In this document: positions 6,682 through 13,923 of the stretch, piece by piece | Layout: each line of letters begins with the position of its first letter | How positions within the stretch are numbered: position 1 is the first letter of the stretch | Source: Acidobacteriota bacterium | GTDB lineage: Bacteria > Acidobacteriota > Blastocatellia > Pyrinomonadales > Pyrinomonadaceae | NCBI GenBank assembly: GCA_003222945.1 | Contig: QHXM01000118.1 | Location: 1 to 38,080, forward strand | Reading direction: 5' to 3' | Length of the DNA stretch: 38,080 nucleotides | Notes under the pieces: generated by a model | What the model was told of the DNA's origin: nothing | Databases searched by the model: none | The model's input: the letters and a program-made list of their open reading frames with translations, nothing else | Program-made: the position numbers and the translations under genes

Positions 6682-8243
6682 TGAATGAGGAGGCAGACAA
6701 AAATCTGTTGGACCAGCAGAAAAGAAACTGGGTCTCGCGCTGGACTACGCTCGGAGACATAGAGCGCACGCTCATTGACAAACCTTCGAGCGGCTTTGAG
6801 GCGTGGGCGCGGACAACTGCGGGCGTAGTCGTCATGCTCCTCTCGTTGCAGATCATCACTGGACTCCTGCTAGGCTTCTACTACGTTCCATCGACAGAGA
6901 GCGCTCACACGACCGTGGAATATATAGAGAAGGTGGTGCCCGCAGGCTCCTGGATTCGTTCGCTTCATCATTACGGCTCTATGTGGCTGACGCTCTGGCT
7001 AGTGCTTCACCTTGCGCAGATGTTCTGGCGCGCAACCTACCGGCGAAGACCTGTGGCGTGGATTGCCAGCGTGCTGCTTCTTGCTCTCATACTCGCATCG
7101 GGCGTGACGGGTTACTCTCTTCCCTGGGATGCGCGTGCATTTTTCGGGACGCGTGTGACTGAAGGAATCGCGGGCGGACTTCCGCTCGTAGGCTCAGCCG
7201 TGCGCGAGTGGATTCTGGGTGGACCGGAGATTTCACCAATCACGCTTGGTCGCTTCTTCGCAGTTCACGTGATGGTCGTGCCCATATTGATTCTGCTCGT
7301 TCTGGCCGCGCGTCTTTTCGTCTTTCGTGAAAGAGCATTGGTGAGCGAAGCAGAAGAGCGGCGTCTGGAAGTCTGGATGCATCGTCAGGTCTTTCGCAAC
7401 GCGATTTCGGCTGCCGTTGTTTTCATACTGCTTGCAATCTACTCATGGAAATATTTTGCGCCGCTTGGTCCGGCTGCGGATACAGCCGCGCCCGGCTATT
7501 TGCCGCGCCCCGGCGCGCAGTTTCTCTGGCTCTTTCAGATGCTCAAATATCTTCCGGGTCGCGCGGCCTCCGTCGTAGCAGTCGCTCTTCCCGGCCTGAT
7601 TCTTTTAGGACTCATACTGCTTCCCTTTCTAAACGCGAAGCCGATAAAGCGATTGATTCCGCACCCGCGCCGCACCGTTGGCGTTGTGATCTTCTCATTC
7701 AGCTTTCTGCTTTTTACTGTTCTCACCATTCTCGCATATTGGAAAGACGCAACCGACCCTATCGTTGGCGCGCAGCTTCGTCGGCAACAGGCTGAAGAGG
7801 TTGCCTTCCGAAGCGCGCCGTTCACGCCTTTGCGCGCCCGCACGAGCGAATCCGTCATAGACGAGCAGAGCGACGCGAAGGATTCAGGAAAGCAAGCAGA
7901 CAACGCATCGAAGAATGACAATCAGGGCAACGGCAACACAGCCGTGTCAAACGTCAACGCTTCATCAAACATGCAGACTAACGTTCTGACAGGTGGACCG
8001 CCGGAGTCTTACATCATCAACTGCTCCGCATGTCATGGCACGCGCGGCCAGGGCGTACAGAAATTTCCCAAGCTCATAGGCGTAGGCTCAAAGCCACGCC
8101 GCTCGGTCGAAGACATCATTGCGCTTCTAAACGACCCCAAAGCCTACGGCCTTGAAGCCCCCATGCGATCTTATGCAGACAAACTAACAGAAGACGAAAA
8201 GCGCGAAATCGCCGAATGGGTCGCATCGCTGAAAAGCAAGTGA
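6681..8243 (+). CDS. Cytochrome b (b6 + subunit IV) fused to a C-terminal cytochrome c domain
   Basis: This 520-residue integral membrane subunit belongs to a Rieske/cytochrome b complex. Residues about 30-360 cover the b6 and subunit IV helices. Then comes a low-complexity linker (about 390-435, rich in Asn, Ser and Asp). A monohaem c domain with Cys448-Ser-Ala-Cys451-His452 ends the protein. First-pair haem ligands are His96 and His110. In the second pair His196 is present, but the position 15 residues on is Arg211 (CGT), where b6-type proteins have His. The Qo-site PEWY motif is also changed: the homologous run reads P277-G-A-Q280 before FLWLFQMLKYLPG. The PWD motif in GYSLPWDARAFF is intact. 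It is translationally coupled to the Rieske gene. The assignment to the superfamily is secure, but whether it performs a normal Q cycle is doubtful. Confidence 0.9.
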   Translation: MNEEADKNLLDQQKRNWVSRWTTLGDIERTLIDKPSSGFEAWARTTAGVVVMLLSLQIITGLLLGFYYVPSTESAHTTVEYIEKVVPAGSWIRSLHHYGSMWLTLWLVLHLAQMFWRATYRRRPVAWIASVLLLALILASGVTGYSLPWDARAFFGTRVTEGIAGGLPLVGSAVREWILGGPEISPITLGRFFAVHVMVVPILILLVLAARLFVFRERALVSEAEERRLEVWMHRQVFRNAISAAVVFILLAIYSWKYFAPLGPAADTAAPGYLPRPGAQFLWLFQMLKYLPGRAASVVAVALPGLILLGLILLPFLNAKPIKRLIPHPRRTVGVVIFSFSFLLFTVLTILAYWKDATDPIVGAQLRRQQAEEVAFRSAPFTPLRARTSESVIDEQSDAKDSGKQADNASKNDNQGNGNTAVSNVNASSNMQTNVLTGGPPESYIINCSACHGTRGQGVQKFPKLIGVGSKPRRSVEDIIALLNDPKAYGLEAPMRSYADKLTEDEKREIAEWVASLKSK

Positions 8244-8245
8244 GC

Positions 8246-8343
8246 GAGACGCGGAGACGCATTGACGCGGCGAAGAACAGAAAGCAGAAGACAGAGGTGA
8301 AGAGATGCTTTTACTGCCTACTGCCTTTCTCTCCGCGTCTTTT
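8246..8343. repeat. Imperfect inverted repeat (GAGACGCG-type) after cytochrome b
   Basis: AGACGCGGAG at 8247-8256 is the exact reverse complement of CTCCGCGTCT at 8331-8340. Inner segments rich in GCAGAAGACAG pair loosely with CTGCCTACTGCC. It begins three bases after the cytochrome b stop codon. It is the same kind of gene-junction hairpin as elsewhere in the window. Confidence 0.65.
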
Positions 8344-8410
8344 CATCTTTCTCCCGCTTGGTCTATACTTCTTTCGCTCTAAAACATAAACACACTTTGG
8401 ATAAATTGAG

Positions 8411-8860
8411 ATGAAACTTATCAAACTTTTCATCGTCGCAACTTTCGTAGCGCTCTTCGCGCTTGCTTGCGGCAATTCAGACAGCACGAATCAAACTGCC
8501 ACCACCAACACAGCAACACAGCCTTCGCCATCTGCTTCACCCAAACCTACTGCGAGCGCAACGCCCGTGGATGAGCTTGCGGATGCCAAGAAATCTTATG
8601 CTCAGGTCTGTGCAAGCTGTCATGGAGACAATGGCGATGGCGGTCCTGTGAAGATAGAAGGAAAGCTCCTGAAAGTTCCGAGCCTGAAAGAAGGTCACGC
8701 GCTCAAACATTCCGACGAAGAGTTCGCCAAACAGATAACCAAAGGCGGCGGCGGAATGCCTCCTTTCAAAGACAAGCTCACGCCTGAGCAGATAAACAAC
8801 ATCGTCAAGTACCTTCGCCGCGACATTCAAGGCAACGTCGCGCCAAAGGCTGGCGGTTAG
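8411..8860 (+). CDS. Lipoprotein monohaem cytochrome c
   Basis: A 149-residue c-type cytochrome, probably the electron acceptor or accessory subunit of the preceding Rieske/cytochrome b complex. The N terminus is a lipoprotein signal with lipobox LFALAC and lipidated Cys20. It is followed by a Thr/Ser/Pro/Ala-rich linker (about 22-52) that would tether the domain to the membrane outside the cytoplasm. The haem motif is Cys67-Ala-Ser-Cys70-His71. The GGGMPPF segment supplies the distal Met116, and the closing helix LTPEQINNIVKYLRR is typical of class I cytochromes c. The gap to the cytochrome b gene (about 170 bases) holds a hairpin and could hold its own promoter. Confidence 0.9.
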   Translation: MKLIKLFIVATFVALFALACGNSDSTNQTATTNTATQPSPSASPKPTASATPVDELADAKKSYAQVCASCHGDNGDGGPVKIEGKLLKVPSLKEGHALKHSDEEFAKQITKGGGGMPPFKDKLTPEQINNIVKYLRRDIQGNVAPKAGG

Positions 8861-8891
8861 TTGCTGCTTTTTAGTAGCTTGAAAAAGGTTT

Positions 8892-8968
8892 GCACCCGTA
8901 GCTCAGTTGGATAGAGCGTCTGACTTCGGATCAGAAGGTCGAAAGTTCGAGTCTTTCCGGGTGCACCA
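8892..8968 (+). tRNA. tRNA-Arg (anticodon TCG)
   Basis: Acceptor stem GCACCCG (8892-8898) pairs with CGGGTGC (8958-8964). Discriminator A8965 is followed by an encoded CCA (8966-8968). D-arm AGCTCAGTTGGATAGAGC. Anticodon stem TCTGA/TCAGA encloses the loop CTTCGGA, so the anticodon is TCG (reads CGA). T-arm is GAAAG-TTCGAGT-CTTTC. Confidence 0.95.
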
Positions 8969-9023
8969 TTTTTTGGCATCATGATACAGCCTGTGTTTCT
9001 TGCTTAAAGGAGAGAAAAGAGCA

Positions 9024-9368
9024 GTGGCCGCGTATATCGTCGCGCGTGTTGATGTGAGGGACTGGGAGGCGTATCGGGAGTACATGCGCCACACCCCACG
9101 TGTGATACAGAAGTTCGGTGGGCGGTTCATCGCCCGCGGTGGCGAAATGGTCACGCTGGAAGGCCCAGAGGAAACGCTCCGTTTAGTTCTGATCGAGTTC
9201 CCCTCTCTAGAACAAGCGAAGGCGTTCTACAATTCCCCGGAGTACGCTCGAACTAAAAGGCTTCGAGAAGGAGGCGGGGAGGCGCAGTTCGTGGCCGTTG
9301 AAGGTTACCCGGCGGAAGAGTGGGAAAAGGCAGCGCGAGAGAGTGCTAACCTTGAACTGCCGGTATGA
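9024..9368 (+). CDS. DUF1330 family protein
   Basis: A small cytoplasmic protein (114 residues) of the DUF1330 dimeric alpha/beta-barrel type; its biochemical role is unknown. It shows the family run AAYIVARVDVRDWEAYREY, KFGGRFIARGG, LIEFPSLEQAKAFYNSPEY and a C-terminal VEGY. I chose the GTG at 9024 because an AGGAG ends 11 bases before it and the family begins about there; the open frame extends back to 9000. It sits directly after tRNA-Arg(TCG). Behind it is a possible decayed attC-like structure (9425-9510), so it might be an old acquired cassette; that is speculative. Confidence 0.8.
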   Translation: MAAYIVARVDVRDWEAYREYMRHTPRVIQKFGGRFIARGGEMVTLEGPEETLRLVLIEFPSLEQAKAFYNSPEYARTKRLREGGGEAQFVAVEGYPAEEWEKAARESANLELPV

Positions 9369-9424
9369 AGAGTCCGCAAAGGCTCACGGCGCGTTCGCTA
9401 GGCCAAGTTTGCAGGATGCGTGAC

Positions 9425-9510
9425 GCCTAACAACCGATTGCAATGGACGCACATTCAGCATGTCTCTTATCAATCTTGAATAGGAGCGCGCGTTGATGCA
9501 CGGCGCTAGG
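9425..9510 (+). other. Possible decayed attC-like recombination site
   Basis: A 5' half GCCTAACAACCGATTGCAATGG resembles the R''-L'' boxes of integron cassette sites if split as GCCTAAC and CCGATTGCA. About 55 bases later TTGATGCACGGCGCTAGG could be L'-R'. However, the obligatory GTT of R' would read GCT, and the central stem is weak. It lies behind the DUF1330 gene. I present it only as a candidate. Confidence 0.25.
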
Positions 9511-9542
9511 ATTCCTTTAGTAAAAATCGCCATGTTATTTTC

Positions 9543-10454
9543 TCAACCCGCAGACTTCGGAATCGGATTCAAAAGATCGAGCACGACTCTCCATTTTCCA
9601 TCGCGCTGCTTTCTCCAAATCCTCATGTAGTTTCCGCTCTCGGTCTGCTTAAGGTCCGCGCCTGATTTCAACGCGTATGTTCCGTAGGTGTAGCCCAGAT
9701 CACCTGAGGGAGAGACATCTGCCTTTGTCGTTTGCCATGTCAACGTTTCAATCTTTCCTTCGAGCGCGCCGCGAGTTGCTCCTTTATCCACGACAGGAAA
9801 GGCATTCATGCGAAACAGACGTACATTTGCGTCCAGATAAGAAAGAAAAGATTCTAGTTTGTTCTGCGTCGTCAGGAGTTTCAAGAAATCATTTTCCGTT
9901 TTAAGAAGATCAGCCCGCTCAGCTTCAAGATAAACTATTGTCTTAGTGTTCTGCTTGCTGGAAATGTCCTTCAACGTTTCCACTAATCTAATCTGCGGCG
10001 CAGGCGTCTGCGGCTGCGGATTGCGCGTTCCTAAATCCAGCACAACTTTCCAAGCGCCGTCCGATTGCTTTTTCCAGATTGTTACAAAGTTGCCGAACGC
10101 TACGGGCTTGTCATCAACGCTCTTCTCTCTGTACTCCCATGGGCCTGTCGTGTAGCCCATGTCGCCTGCGCGCGAGACGAACGCGAAGATGGGTTGCCAC
10201 GTCAAAACTCCCGGTTGAGATGTGTGCTCTTCCATCCACTTCTTTCCTGCGACCGCTCGCGGGCGAAAGAGCACGCCATCGTCTGCTAAGTTCGCTATGA
10301 AGGCCTCTCGTATTCCTTTGTCGAGCGCAGTTCTGGCAAACGCGCGCTCGGCTTCGACAAGCGATTGCAGGTCTGAGGGAGCATTCGTTGTCTGCGCACG
10401 AATGGAAACCGAGAATGCAAACAAAATTAGAGAGACTGAAAGATATTTTTTCAT
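9543..10454 (-). CDS. Secreted protein with two DUF4440 (SnoaL/NTF2-like) domains
   Basis: A 303-residue exported protein. Residues 1-20 are a signal peptide (KKYLSVSLILFAFSVSIRA, then QTT). Two similar NTF2-like cone domains follow, about 27-140 and 165-295. Each has an N-terminal helix with an AERA core, an FRMNAFPVV or LFRPRAVAG strand, a DMGYTTG or DLGYTYG turn, and a terminal strand with IWKKQSDGAWKVVLDLG or IWRKQRDGKWRVVLDL. This marks an internal duplication. The family includes enzymes and simple ligand-binding proteins; no substrate can be proposed. It is divergent from nothing nearby and appears to be a single-gene unit. Confidence 0.8.
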   Translation of the reverse strand: MKKYLSVSLILFAFSVSIRAQTTNAPSDLQSLVEAERAFARTALDKGIREAFIANLADDGVLFRPRAVAGKKWMEEHTSQPGVLTWQPIFAFVSRAGDMGYTTGPWEYREKSVDDKPVAFGNFVTIWKKQSDGAWKVVLDLGTRNPQPQTPAPQIRLVETLKDISSKQNTKTIVYLEAERADLLKTENDFLKLLTTQNKLESFLSYLDANVRLFRMNAFPVVDKGATRGALEGKIETLTWQTTKADVSPSGDLGYTYGTYALKSGADLKQTESGNYMRIWRKQRDGKWRVVLDLLNPIPKSAG

Positions 10455-10535
10455 ATGAAACCCCTCAGTTATTCTATATCGCAGGAAGAGAGTGATGAGT
10501 TGAAGCCGCTCTGAGTGAAACCTTCCTCTGAAAGT

Positions 10536-11087
10536 TTACCCTTCATCTTTACGCTTCCAAAGCTTTTGTGAAGGGATGCGTAGCGCCCGGTTGAACTTGC
10601 TCGAAGCGTTCTCCCAGGCGATTATTTCAGTCAACTCTACAATCGCATCATCGTCGTAAAACTCTCGCAGACGCGCGAACAGTTCATCCGTGACTTCGCG
10701 CCCCGTGATCGTCATAGAGTCCGCGTAGCGAAGTGCGACCTTTTCTGCTTCCGTATAAAGCGGGCTGGTCTCGTAATCCGCAAGAGCCACTATTTTTTCA
10801 TACGTCACGCCAAGCTCACTGCTCACGGCAGCGTTTATGTCCTGTCAAAAATCGCAGCCGTTTATTGAAGCCACGCGGCGATTTATCAACGCCTGAAGAC
10901 GCGCGTCAATCAAACCAGAGCCTTCGATGCCGGTCCACATCGCACGCGCCCCGCGAAAGATCGTAGGACGCCGCGCGTAAACCAGATGATTCAGAAGCGG
11001 CGCTCCCCACTTCTTCGCCTGCGCATCGAAGACCTGCTTGATATAGCCGTCAACATCGTTCGGCTCAACGCCGTCAATGCGTGCCAT
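10536..11087 (-). CDS. AhpD-like / carboxymuconolactone decarboxylase-family protein with in-frame UGA (probable selenoprotein)
   Basis: The family normally has a redox CxxC in an all-helical domain and acts in thiol-dependent peroxide reduction or related chemistry. Read from ATG 11087 (GGAG five bases upstream), the frame runs 80 codons to a TGA at complement 10845-10847. It continues in the same frame without shift to a normal stop at 10536, giving 183 residues. Upstream residues end RRVASINGCDF and downstream residues continue QDINAAVSSELGVTYEK, exactly as family members run through NGCxFC. So the TGA stands where the second cysteine of CxxC belongs (Cys78, Sec81). Conservation on both sides (ALRYADSM, VELTEIIAWENASSKFNRAL) argues against a decaying gene. 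A SECIS-like hairpin follows. It overlaps or abuts the MOSC gene upstream (co-transcribed). The alternative is a single nonsense mutation, or Cys insertion. Confidence 0.75.
10817..10833 (-). promoter_or_regulatory. SECIS-like hairpin downstream of the in-frame UGA
   Basis: In the minus-strand RNA a 6-bp stem CGCUGC/GCAGUG (with one G-U pair) closes the loop CGUGA. The loop G-U begins after 18 nucleotides following the UGA. This matches the spacing I recall for the E. coli fdhF SECIS (18 nucleotides to GGU). The lower stem is weak, and no bulged U is obvious. The hairpin is entirely within coding sequence, as bacterial SECIS elements are. Confidence 0.55.
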
Positions 11088-11101
11088 CTCTTCTCCGTTA
11101 A

Positions 11102-11566
11102 TCAATTAAGCACTCGCACAGTTTGTCCGACCTTCAATCGTCCTGTCCTTAAGACGCGGGCATAAAGTCTTGACTCGCCCGGATGTATTTTCTGCGAGAT
11201 GCGTTTGAACTTGCGGCCAATGAAAGATTCTCTAATCGTGGGACAAGGGCCTGCATAAGAGCTTATCTCTATTACAACTTCATCGCCGAGCGCCAGCCTG
11301 CTTCCCGGCTCAAGCTCTTTCCAGTCCAGACCGACAACAGTTACATTCTCGCCAATTGAGCCTGGAAAGATTGGATGCCCTTCGTCCTGTAGCATTGTTA
11401 TATGCTCTAGGGAATAAAGACAGAGTGCGCGCTCCGGTCCACCGTGAATTATAGGCTTGGCCTGCCGGTCGCAAGTTAAGCCTGTAAGTGTCAGGTCGGC
11501 TTCGCGCACAGGGCGTTTGGGAACTCCGCCGTCTGAACAGTTGAGTTGAAAGATGTAGCCTTCCAT
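11102..11566 (-). CDS. MOSC domain protein
   Basis: A stand-alone 154-residue MOSC (molybdenum cofactor sulfurase C-terminal) domain. The family binds molybdenum cofactor or carries sulfur; members include YiiM-like and mARC-like proteins. Visible hallmarks are HGGPERALCLYS (about 41-52), FPGSIGENVTVVGLDW (about 67-82), LGDEVVIEIS, and the conserved cysteine in YAGPCPTI (about Cys108). Its stop codon lies just upstream of the AhpD-like selenoprotein gene (within 20 bases of its ATG), so the two form a tight transcription unit. That suggests a joint redox or detoxification role, but no substrate can be read from the sequence. Confidence 0.85.
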   Translation of the reverse strand: MEGYIFQLNCSDGGVPKRPVREADLTLTGLTCDRQAKPIIHGGPERALCLYSLEHITMLQDEGHPIFPGSIGENVTVVGLDWKELEPGSRLALGDEVVIEISSYAGPCPTIRESFIGRKFKRISQKIHPGESRLYARVLRTGRLKVGQTVRVLN

Positions 11567-11695
11567 AATCGCTCCACAAATTTATAATAACGATACGAGT
11601 CGCCGGGCACAATGTTCGCTTTGAAAGAAAGCCCCTCGCCAGCTATTATTCTCATACAGTCTTTTTCAGAAACCGTCAGTTCAGGAGCGGGGCAC

Positions 11696-12910
11696 GTGAC
11701 AACAGCGCGGCCATTAACGATTCTATGCCTTGCAAGCTATGAAAAGGGCGCGGAGTTCATGCGCGAGTGCAAGCGACAAGGTTGCCGCGTGCTGCTTCTG
11801 ACTTCCGAAAGCATAGCGCAGGCGGACTGGCCGCGCGAAAGTATTGACGAGATTTTTCTGCTCCCTGATGTCAATAAGAAGTGGAAGCGCGACGACGTGA
11901 TAAAAGGCGTGAGCTATTTAGCGCGCACTGAGATCATTGACCGGATTGTTCCTCTGGACGATTTCGATTTAGAAACTGCCGCAGCCCTGCGCGAGCACTT
12001 GCGCGTTCCCGGAATGGGCGACAGCACGACGCGCTATTTCCGCGATAAGCTAGCCATGCGCGTTCGCGCAAGCGAGGCTCGGATACTCGTTCCCGATTTC
12101 ATACACGTTCTCAATTACGAATCCTTGCGCGAATTCATGCGCCGCACGCCTCCGCCCTGGCTTCTAAAGCCTCGCTTTGAAGCTTCTGCTACGGGCATTA
12201 AGAAAATTAACTCTTCGGACGAATTCTGGAGCGCCGTAGAATTACTTGGAGACCGTCAATCATTCTACTTACTCGAACGCTACGTTCCGGGTGACATCTT
12301 CCACGTTGATTCAATCGTATCGGAGAAGGAAATCGTCTTTGCGGCGGCGCACCAATATGGCTCTCCGCCTCTGGATGTAGCGCACGAGGGCGGAGTGTTT
12401 ACAACTTCAACAGTGCTGCACGGCTCCGACGATGAGCGTGCGCTGCTCTCTATGAATCGTCGAGTGTTAGAAGGAAAGAGTTTCCTTCGCGGAGTTTCGC
12501 ACACGGAATTTATAAAGGCGCGAGAAGACGGACGCTTCTATTTTCTTGAAACCTCCGCGCGCGTCGGCGGCGCGAACATTGTGGAATTGATTGAGGCCGC
12601 GACTGCGATAAATCTATGGGCTGAGTGGGCAAAGATCGAGGTAGCGCGCGGCGAGCGGCCATACAATCTTCCGCCATTGAGAAACGATTACGCGGGAATT
12701 ATCGTTTCACTTGCACGACAGAAGCATCCAGACACGTCCGGTTACACAGACGAAGAGATAGTCTGGCGTGTGAATAAAAGCTATCACGTAGGTTTAATCG
12801 TTCGCTCGCACGATCCTGCGCGCGTGGCGCAACTGCTCGAAGAATACACCACAAGATTCTACACAGACTTTTTCGCCAAACAGCCCGCGCCCGAAAGAGC
12901 CGTAAGTTAA
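11696..12910 (+). CDS. ATP-grasp domain protein (carboxylate-amine ligase type)
   Basis: A cytoplasmic protein of 404 residues with the carbamoyl-phosphate synthase/carboxylase-like ATP-grasp fold. ATP-grasp enzymes join a carboxylate to an amine or thiol through an acyl-phosphate. The start chosen is GTG 11696, with AGGAG eight bases upstream; an ATG at 11612 in the same frame has no such site and would add a non-conserved 28 residues. The N-terminal Rossmann-like half begins PLTILCLASYEKGAEFM. The ATP-binding core includes WLLKPRFEASATGIKKI, FYLLERYVPGDIFHVDSIV, and FYFLETSARVGGANIVELIE, the last carrying the metal-binding Glu/Asn pattern. No substrate can be assigned. It runs opposite to the MOSC gene and is followed 19 bases later by the TSUP permease, probably co-transcribed. 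Confidence 0.8.
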   Translation: MTTARPLTILCLASYEKGAEFMRECKRQGCRVLLLTSESIAQADWPRESIDEIFLLPDVNKKWKRDDVIKGVSYLARTEIIDRIVPLDDFDLETAAALREHLRVPGMGDSTTRYFRDKLAMRVRASEARILVPDFIHVLNYESLREFMRRTPPPWLLKPRFEASATGIKKINSSDEFWSAVELLGDRQSFYLLERYVPGDIFHVDSIVSEKEIVFAAAHQYGSPPLDVAHEGGVFTTSTVLHGSDDERALLSMNRRVLEGKSFLRGVSHTEFIKAREDGRFYFLETSARVGGANIVELIEAATAINLWAEWAKIEVARGERPYNLPPLRNDYAGIIVSLARQKHPDTSGYTDEEIVWRVNKSYHVGLIVRSHDPARVAQLLEEYTTRFYTDFFAKQPAPERAVS

Positions 12911-12929
12911 TGCAAAATTCTGAATAGAG

Positions 12930-13700
12930 ATGGCGATTCTACACGGACTCGTAATGTTTGCCGCTGCTTTCACTGCGGGCATAATGAACTCGATTGCGGG
13001 CGGTGGCACACTCATAACTTTTCCAGTGCTGCTGTGGCTCGGTCTTGACCCGAAAGTTTCGAACGCTACGAGCACGGTTGCGCTCTGGCCCGGACTCTTC
13101 AGCGGTTTTTTTGGATATAGACGCGAGATAGAGAACAGCCGTTCAATGCTCGTGCGGCTCGGAATCACGGGCGTTGTTGGCGGAGGCTTGGGCGCGTGGT
13201 TACTGATTCTGACCCCTTCTGCGACATTCGCTTTCCTTGTTCCCTTTCTGATTCTTTTCGCAACGGCGCTGTTCACTCTTCAAGTACCAATCACGCGCTG
13301 GCTGGGAACTGGAGCGCCCGCCGAGCGGCCACGTGCGCGCTGGTGGATGGGCGCGATCATCTTTCAATTCTTCTCTTCGATCTACGGCGGCTACTTCGGC
13401 GCGGGCAATGGAATATTGATGCTGGCCGCGTTGGGGCTGCTCGGACTTTCAGACATTCACCGCGCGAATGGAATCAAAAATTTCCTGGGCATCTGTATCA
13501 ACTTCATTGCAATCATCGCCTTCATTCTGGCCGGACTTGTCTTCTGGCCCGACGCGCTATTGATGGCTGTCGGAGCAATCTGCGGCGGCTACTTCGGCGC
13601 GAGCACCGCGAGGCGACTTGGAAGAGTCTTCGTACGCCGCGCAGTCGTCCTGATAGGATTGACGATTGGCGCTGTGATGCTGTTTCGTCTTGGGCGATAG
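12930..13700 (+). CDS. TSUP family (TauE/SafE) sulfite/anion permease
   Basis: An integral inner-membrane protein of 256 residues with about eight predicted transmembrane helices. The two-fold repeated family signature is visible: AGIMNSIAGGGTLITFPVLLWLGL near residues 12-35 (start of the first repeat), and YGGYFGAGNGILMLAALGLLG near 150-170 in the second repeat. TSUP proteins move sulfite, sulfoacetate or other organosulfur anions; which one here is unknown. It follows the ATP-grasp gene closely (19 bases) and is followed by a large nested hairpin. Confidence 0.85.
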   Translation: MAILHGLVMFAAAFTAGIMNSIAGGGTLITFPVLLWLGLDPKVSNATSTVALWPGLFSGFFGYRREIENSRSMLVRLGITGVVGGGLGAWLLILTPSATFAFLVPFLILFATALFTLQVPITRWLGTGAPAERPRARWWMGAIIFQFFSSIYGGYFGAGNGILMLAALGLLGLSDIHRANGIKNFLGICINFIAIIAFILAGLVFWPDALLMAVGAICGGYFGASTARRLGRVFVRRAVVLIGLTIGAVMLFRLGR

Positions 13701-13715
13701 CTAATCATTAGGTAA

Positions 13716-13869
13716 TGGGTCAGTTTGAAATATAAGAAGAGATAGTTATCGAATTATTCACCGCCGCAGACGCAGAGTACGCAGAGGTTGCGCAGAGAAA
13801 GACACTCTCTCTGCGCCCCCTTCGCGTCCTCCGCGTCTCTGCGGTGAATTCATTTTCCAAACTGACCCA
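13716..13869. repeat. Large nested inverted repeat with GCAGAG-type inner arms
   Basis: Outer arms 13716-13727 and 13858-13869 are an exact 12-bp match (TGGGTCAGTTTG and its complement). Inside, 13756-13797 pairs with 13806-13849, both rich in ACGCAGAG / CTCTGCG units bordered by TTCACCGC / GCGGTGAA. This inner type resembles a repeat I have seen across many bacterial phyla. It lies between the TSUP gene and the VIT gene. Confidence 0.8.
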
Positions 13870-13923
13870 CTACTCATTAGTTTGCTCCCTTGTGTTGTTA
13901 AGATAATCGCAGAGGTTTGACTG

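Noticed and set aside
10536-11105. AhpD-like gene as a simple nonsense pseudogene or two genes
   Set aside because: Frame is preserved on both sides, TGA coincides with the catalytic Cys position and a SECIS-like hairpin follows; the downstream half's only start would be an internal GTG without a ribosome site.
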